From contig CM055611.1 in the NCBI GenBank assembly GCA_029379385.1, positions 4,960,001-5,024,000 on the forward strand: a stretch of 64,000 nt of DNA, read 5' to 3'. Both the position numbers and the translations under genes were made by a program. The stretch comes from Quillaja saponaria (taxonomy: Eukaryota; Streptophyta; Magnoliopsida; Fabales; Quillajaceae). The notes beneath the pieces are model-generated. The model was not told where the DNA came from and did not search any database. It saw only the letters and a list, made by a program, of their open reading frames with translations. This document shows, piece after piece, positions 57,662 to 64,000 of the stretch (position 1 is the stretch's first letter; each line of letters opens with the position of its first letter).

Positions 57662-59020
57662 TCACCAACCCATCAAGCTAAATGCTATATTGTTTCGAAC
57701 AGTGTCCATATCTCTAGTATGACTAATAGGAAACTCATAATCATCTTTGTCATCACTATCTTCTTCATCTTCAAGTTCAACATCTAATTCAGAATACTTC
57801 TTGAACTTACAATCATTTGTAGCATACTGCCTAATATAATTATGCAAAGTCATTGTTACAACAATTATCCGAACTTGTTTCATATAGCTGAAGTATGGCA
57901 TGCCTCTTAAGTTTCCCATCTCTTTTTCTAAACTCCAAATGTACATTTGATAACACTTCTAAGTGAAGAATGAGCATGATTGTATATTTCTTGGTATCCA
58001 GATGGTCTATTAGCACGACGAAACTCAGGCAAATGGTATCTTTGCCCTTTGTATGGCCCAAGATAATCTACAAGTTGTGGATAACCTGCATCTACCAAAT
58101 AATATTTACCCGCATATTATCAATTCCAAAATGAATACTAAGAAGAAATAAAGAGGCAACATTATAATTTACATCATAGGGGTATGAAAATTATGGAGTA
58201 CAACCTACTGGTGGTTTTGGGAAGTTCAATTTGGTGTCCTAGTGGCATATATGAATACCTTTGTGTCATGAGCTGTATCTTCCCAACCCGCCAAAGCAAA
58301 AATAAATTTCATATCAAAATTGCAGGCAGCCATAACATTCTGGGTTGGCTACCAATAAATCGAACTTAGTCTTAAGGTGATATGGTCACTGGGACATGAG
58401 TTCTATCAATAGCACCAACTGCATCATGGAATTGGAAACATCATAATATCAATAATTATAAACAAGTACAATCGACAGGTAAATACCATTTTAAGAACAA
58501 TTATATATTACCTTCAAATGAAGATAATATCTATCATCTTTTTGTAATTCTTTTGGCATCTCCTTGAAATCAGGGTCATCTGGTTTCAAAATATCTATGG
58601 CCATTTTGCACACAGCTTGTAATACTACTTGAAAATATCGACTTACAATTTCACCAAAATGCTGGAAACGCTCCTTAAGTAGCTTTGTTTGAGTTCTCAC
58701 ATCCTAGTGTAAATAGAAACATATCTAACAATTTTGCAATACTTATTCTCCTTAAAGCACATAAACCATATTTAGTTTGCAATTCATAACAGTCTTTCGA
58801 ACACCCCTTTTCCCATCCTAAACATACCACGACATCGATTATCATTACCATCTAATATCTCCTTAAGCCATGTGTTCCCTGTTTGTATGGAAGTCATGCA
58901 TAATGTTTTATAGATATACCTATCGTAGTATTCCAAGATCACATATACAGTAGATGCTACAATCCTATAAAACTCCTCCTCTTCATTGTTATAATCAATT
59001 TCCATTTCTGGCAATGACAC
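57662..59020 (-). pseudogene. PIF/Harbinger nuclease (HARBI1-like transposase), inactive
   Basis: Blocks in order on the minus strand: CRGMFRMGKGVFERLL (N-terminal helix; 59020-58784); ERFQHFGEIVSRYFQVVLQA and DPDFKEMPKELQKDDRYYLH (58700-58511) with a donor after it; DAVGAIDRTHVPV (about 58430-58390), which carries the first catalytic Asp; QNVMAACNFDMKFIFALAGW and EDTAHDTKVF (58340-58230), with the second; and YPQLVDYLGPYKGQRYH, SLRSVIKCTFGV and ILQL-type text (58090-57900), then MPYFSYMKQVRIIVVTMTLH (57905-57840). In active nucleases the last region reads VIERTFG; here the catalytic Glu codon is AAA (Lys) and the following Trp is a stop. Several frameshifts and stops confirm a dead element. 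The paired Myb-like gene lies upstream. Confidence 0.85.
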
Positions 59021-59639
59021 TTGAATTTATGTAAACCTATTGAAGACAATATTTTCCATCATAATGATATAGAATAAACTATTACTCTAGTATATAGCAA
59101 TGAAAAAGAGAACAAAGTGTCTAGATGGTGGAAAAGTAAGGGAAGACAAAACATATCTGAATTTGTATTGCATAAGAGTTATTACTAAGCCATAAATTTA
59201 AACAGCCAAGCAAATATGAAACCGTTAAGACATTGAAAGGAAATTATTTTTCATGTCATCCTAAGCCTTGAAAACACCATAAAACAAAAGGATTTTGTCA
59301 TGTCATGGCCTGAATACAACTATTACACCTAATAAGGTCCTAAAAGATATTTGACATCAAATTGTTCTCTTTAACTTGCTCATTCTTTTCACTTATTAAC
59401 CAAGCAAGTTTCACCTCTCTTTTATTTTGATTTAGAAACAGATGAATTGCAAACATGTAAAGCTCACTCATTAGATCTAACTCTGGCAATGTATACTAAT
59501 ATTGTATTGCTATGGTGATACTAGGGCCCTATGTAGATGTCTTTGTTGAGCTCCTAATCTCCACAGCCTCACAAAGATGATCAATTCGGTGTGACAATTT
59601 TTGCGCACCGCCCACTTTCTTCATTCTCTTGTCTTTGCT

Positions 59640-60210
59640 ATATCTATCAGTGTTTGCCCCTTTTTTTTTTTTCTATCAGTGACCTTAGTGGGCAAAGGAG
59701 CATTAACAATAAGATCTTCATCCGAATCCTCACTATCTTCTGATTGTATACCATTCTCCCTCGAAGAAGGAACAAGACCGAAGATGATGTCCAAGCATCC
59801 TCTCTTGTTGCAATTGTTTGTCGAAACATCCTATTTAATGCAGCCTCAAAATCTGGATCAATTCCATCTTTCCGAAACTTAGCTTTTGGAACAACCTACA
59901 TAAATTAAATATTTTATTATTATGTACATATAAGATTATATATTTTGTATAAATAGAACAACCCAAGTATATCAACCGACAATCTTCTAGCCCACCACTC
60001 CTCACTTGCATAAATTGTTTTCTTTAAAGGATCCCATCCAAGGCCAATGTCACTTCTCTTCAATTGCTTCTAATTCTTCCAATGTTGTTTCAAATGATCC
60101 CATTTATTTTTCAAATTTTTTTTTGTAGTACTTTCTAGTAGCCATTGTAAATTCAGTGATCAATGCTTTCCAGCCCTTAGTATCAAAGTGTGTGCTAGGT
60201 TTGTAATTGG
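59640..60210 (-). pseudogene. PIF/Harbinger Myb/SANT-like accessory gene, decayed
   Basis: The minus strand at about 60120-59970 reads KWDHLKQHWKN, stop, KQLKRSDIGLGWDPLKKTIY followed by ASEEWWARRL. This matches the Myb/SANT-like DNA-binding domain (LKN.....K..W..L..L....GFGWD...K.I.A.D..WE..I) found in the first gene of plant PIF/Harbinger elements. An acidic/Ser-rich part follows to about 59650. The normal role is to bind the element ends with the nuclease. The same orientation and the 0.6-kb spacing to the nuclease relic support one element. Confidence 0.75.
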
Positions 60211-61430
60211 CTTTAATGTTTTTGATACACAAACTACAAAAAATATCAATGGTATTTTTATCCCAGTGTGCTACTTCTTTGCATCATTTTTCTCAATTAT
60301 TGTGATGGCATTCATTATAATTGCCATCTATGCATGCAAAAAAAATTAAAGAGAAATATTTTCTAGCATAAAGCAAAAGAAATAAAAAGTTACAATAGAG
60401 TTTAAGTCTAATATAATACTCATATAAAAGGAGATGTGCAACAAAATTAACTTGGGTATAAACATTGTACAGATGACCTTCTACTGATCATAGATAAGAG
60501 TACGTGATAATTAAGCTGGAAAAGACAACAACACAATAGAAACCCAAATGATATTTGAAACTACAAGAAAAATCAAGTACAAATCAATCAGCTCTATGAT
60601 GACTATCAATAATTAAAACAAAGCACAACTCTCAAGTAATCTAAAAGCATATGTATTGATTGAAATATCTGAAAATATTGAACTATAAATCAATCGTAAT
60701 CGGAAGAACTAACCCAGAAAAAGAATTTGCACTTAACAAACTTATCTCCAGCACCTAAATATGCGTAACAAAAAACCACCATATCAACTGGAAATGTAAA
60801 AATTCACTTGTATGAATGCGTATCACATTGATTCAATTTCAAGCAACCAAGGGGCATATGACAATGAATGCCGAATCAAGTATTGTAAAATGGGTTTTGG
60901 ATGTTTTTGCCAAGCACCTAAAATAATGCTGAATCATACAATTCACAATTTATAACCTAGGCATTAGGTTCCATGCTACACAAGCCTAACACTTGAATCT
61001 CTAACTAAGAGCATTATTCATAATAAAGCAAACTAATTAACTGGGATGGCCTTTGTATCTTGCTTGCTAGGATACATGCCCCATAATAATCAACTAACAG
61101 TGACACCAAGTGGTAGAATGGAAGGATGTTTTTTTATCACTAGATATGGTGTTCCGCTCAATAACTCTGAAAGACTACTACAGATCCTTTGAGATCTGTT
61201 TCTTGTTGAGGGCATTGATTTTTATTGTGATTGACAATGGCTATCAACTATATTTAACAATGTAGGACGCCTAAAAGAAAGGCCGATTTTTTTGGAACAA
61301 TAGGAAATGCACTACCTTTTATTGAACACTTTAATTGGAACAAGGAAAGCCATTATCATTTTCATTCCCAGTTAATTAGTTTGTTTCATCATGTTATGTT
61401 CCATCCTTATCAAGAAAGCAATAAGTGGAA
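60211..61430. other. No gene seen
   Basis: A/T-rich sequence beyond the Myb-like relic. The other end of the PIF/Harbinger element should be here or at the repeat to the right, but no 3-bp target duplication or inverted end was recognised. Confidence 0.35.
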
Positions 61431-62134
61431 CCAATTGTGCCATAACCAAGAAAATCTAAATTCAGAAAACTTCGCGAATGTTCATCCTAGTTGTGTAGGG
61501 GGTGGTTGTCATTATTCTACCTCAAAATAAACATTCAAAAGATTAGAATTTCCACACAAAGAAAGAAAAGATGTAGAGAAGCTGTATATGACGAATTATT
61601 CCCAATAAGAAGGGTAAGTTCTAAAATCAAATGGGTCATACAAGCAACAAAGAGAGCTTCAACCACATTCATACCAATTTATCCTCAATCATAGATTATA
61701 AATAAGAATATATGACAAAAACAACACTTTAGCCGACAATCAAGTTGGACAAGACAACAACCCAAGTGAAATTCGAACCTTAAAATGAAAACCCATCACA
61801 AAGCAATCAAATTTCTCAACAGTGAAAATAGAATCTCAAGGAATCTAATAGCATATGAATCTTAACCTAAGTAATAAAAATCTAAAAAACTTGAAATTAT
61901 AAATCATCTATGAATTGAAATAGGTAATCCAAAAAATAAAAATAAACAAAAAGTTTCGAAGTAAGAATCTAGATTTTGAGATAAAAACCATACAACAGTG
62001 GATAGGAAACACATTAAAATTCAACCAAAATAAATCTCTAAAAAAAAAAAGGAATCTTAAAGAGACAAGTAAATGAAAAAGTGCTTACCAGATGAGAAAA
62101 AGGGACGAGAGGAACTGACACAGTATAGTCGAAA
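61431..62134. repeat. 0.7-kb direct repeat, copy 1
   Basis: Aligns with 63027-63740 at a constant offset of about 1596 bp, from TTGTGCCAT(A/T)ACCAAGAAAA to AACTGACACAGTATAGTCGA. Only scattered base changes and an A-run length difference separate the copies. It has no coding content. A repeat of this kind flanking 0.9 kb could be a local tandem duplication or LTR-like ends, but it lacks TG..CA borders. Confidence 0.85.
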
Positions 62135-63026
62135 AGACTATGACCTGCGACTTCTAAACAGAGAGAGATAGTTGGATATTGGAGAAAGGACAGAAGGTCA
62201 CTTTTCCATGGACAGGTTTTGTGATTTTAGAAATTGTCTGTATGAGAAAGAAAGAAAAAACCGTAGAAAAGAACAAAGTTTTAGGTGACAGTTTTCCCAT
62301 TACATTGCCTGAAACTAAGAGGGCTTCTCAATTTCCATATCAGTTTCTGTTGAAATAGCCTTTTGTTTTCCATGAATACAAAACTCTTTCACCATCCAAA
62401 GAGCCTTTTTATTTTAATTTTTTTCTTTCCTATCATCAACATTAACAGTGGCAACGGAAACTTGTTTGTGTTTATAAACAAATAACTTAGAAACTAATGG
62501 CGGAATTAGGTTATAAACTAAGGGAACACGTTTGTTTGTCAATGCTAGGAAGTTGCATAGTGTTGAGAAAGAGATGTTTATAAACTGACGGAGACGCTGC
62601 TTCTGAATGTTTATAAACTGACGGAGATGCTGCTTTTGACCGAGAAAGAGATGAGAGGTGGAGATGTCCTACCGGGCATGCCAAATTTGTAATCATGGAT
62701 TTCAAGCCTATAAAATAAATAATAAGAAACGTGCACAAAATAATATTTGTATTAATATGTAGCAGTGAATAGGGTATAATATCTATTTTTATTATTCTTA
62801 CAATAAAAACATAAATATCCTAAAATTCGATCTCCAAGTTTGTTGACGATTCAAGTACTTCAAAAGCTTGATCTTAGAATTGTGGATTTGCTTGGTTTAA
62901 AGTTGTGGGTTCTTCAATGGTGTAGATCTTGATCACAAAGGTTAAATTCTTGAACGAGGGCTTGTGGAACTTGATCTCAATCGATGTGTAGTTGATGCTG
63001 AATTTGGTTTCAAAAGGGCAAAGATA
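62135..63026. other. Unique sequence between the 0.7-kb repeats
   Basis: Contains GTTTATAAACTGACGGAGA(C/T)G followed by CTGCTT twice (about 62577-62635), a 34-bp tandem duplication that creates a small repetitive minus-strand frame (AASPSVYKHSEAASPSVYKH). No gene is supported. Confidence 0.5.
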
Positions 63027-63740
63027 CCATTTGTGCCATTACCAAGAAAATCTAAATTCAGAAAACCTCACGAATGCTCATCCTAGTTGTGAAAGGGGTG
63101 GTTGTCATTATTCTACCTCAGAAAATAAACATTCAAAAGTTTAGATTTTCCACACAAAGAAAGTAAAGATGTAGAGAAGCTGTATATGACGAATTACTCC
63201 AAAAAAGAAGAGTAAGTTCTAAAATCAAATTGATTATACAAGCAACAAAGAGAACTTCAACCACAATCATACCAATTTATCCTCAATCATAGATTATAAA
63301 TAAGAATATATGACAACAACAACACTTTAGCCGACAATCAAGTTGGACAAGACAACAACTCAAATGAAATTCGAACCTTAAAATGAAAACCCATCACAAA
63401 GCAATCAAATTTCTCAACAGTGAAAATAGAATCTCAAGGAATCTAATAGCATATGAATCTTAACCTAAGTAATAAAAATCTAAAAAACTTGAAATTATAA
63501 ATCATCTATGAATTGAAATAGGTAATCCAAAAAATAAAAATAAACAAAAAGTTTCAAAGTAAGAATCTAGATTTGGAGATTAAAACCATACAACAATGGA
63601 TAGGAAACACATTAAAATTCAACCAAAATAAATCCTAAAAAAAAAAAGAAGAAGAAGGAATCTCAAAGAGACAAGTAAATGAAAAAGTGCTTACCAGATG
63701 ATAAAAAGGGACAAGAGGAACTGACACAGTATAGTCGAAA
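63027..63740. repeat. 0.7-kb direct repeat, copy 2
   Basis: See copy 1. After it the sequence runs A/T-rich to the window edge without a gene. Confidence 0.85.
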
Positions 63741-64000
63741 GGATGTAGAAATCGAAGAAGACGAAGACTTTGAGGTGGTTGATTCAAGCAAATCTACACA
63801 CAATTTTCTTGTAATTTGAAAATTGTTACAAGAAAATTGTAAAATATAAAACATATCTTTAGATATATATAAAAGAATAATGAAAAAATACATGGGAATA
63901 ATAGGGAGATTAAGAGGGAATTGGAAATTAATTAATGATCAGAGGCTAAATATCGATTTCTATTAAAAATTAAGGTTATATTAGTATTTTAAATTTTTGA

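Noticed and set aside
1..64000. tRNA, rRNA genes and CRISPR arrays
   Set aside because: None seen. The tRNA-like words found (TGGTATCAGAGC) are retroelement primer-binding sites, and the regular repeats are minisatellites.

Overview
The window is nuclear DNA from a flowering plant, most likely a eudicot. It is strongly A/T-rich, has intron-containing genes with GT..AG junctions, and carries many plant-type transposable elements (Copia and Gypsy LTR elements, Mutator-like, CACTA, hAT and PIF/Harbinger). The species cannot be named from the sequence. Three kinds of real gene content stand out; most of the rest is transposon debris.

Layout. 1-1.6 kb: a possible last exon of a gene entering from the left, then repeats and a Copia gag scrap. 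2.5-4.4 kb (minus): a two-exon gene for a Ninja-family/ABI5-binding protein (AFP type), with five perfect CACGTG boxes in the 0.6 kb upstream of its start codon. 5.6-8.1 kb: a small LTR retroelement without pol. 9.8-10.6 kb: a Mutator-like element with long inverted ends and a 9-bp target duplication. 11.3-14.8 kb (minus): a complete six-exon gene for an ERD2-related (KDEL-receptor family) seven-helix protein of 273 residues.

17.9-53.6 kb: the most interesting part. Eight related minus-strand loci plus one transposon-split remnant (about 18.0, 24.3, 26.5, 32.6, 38.0, 44.2, 46.5, 47.3-51.7 and 53.3 kb) encode very short secreted precursors of 67-79 residues. Exon 1 carries a signal peptide and a variable linker. 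A phase-1 intron follows. Exon 2 carries a basic cleavage-like site and a conserved C-terminal peptide of the pattern I-D-V-x-P-P-x(4-5)-G-G-D-R-H/R. Six loci share an upstream block that usually joins an ACGCGT box to a TTGAC W-box. I do not recognise the family. It behaves like a tandemly expanded plant peptide-hormone or phytocytokine family undergoing birth and death: one locus has a 1-nt frameshift, one an 11-bp frameshifting duplication, one a divergent tail, one an intron that has captured a copy of exon 1, and one is split by a Copia element. LTR sequences, a Gypsy-derived element with a GAGCTC-rich minisatellite, a CACTA fragment and an hAT MITE lie between the genes.

54-64 kb: transposon territory. 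It holds a CACTA terminus, an hAT (TTF-type) transposase fragment, a glucose-6-phosphate 1-epimerase pseudogene fragment, and a decayed PIF/Harbinger element with both its Myb/SANT-like gene and its nuclease gene on the minus strand. The window ends with a 0.7-kb direct repeat. The two single-copy genes are not visibly linked in function to the peptide array. AFP-type proteins damp abscisic-acid signalling, the ERD2-related protein belongs to the early secretory pathway, and the array encodes cargo for that pathway.
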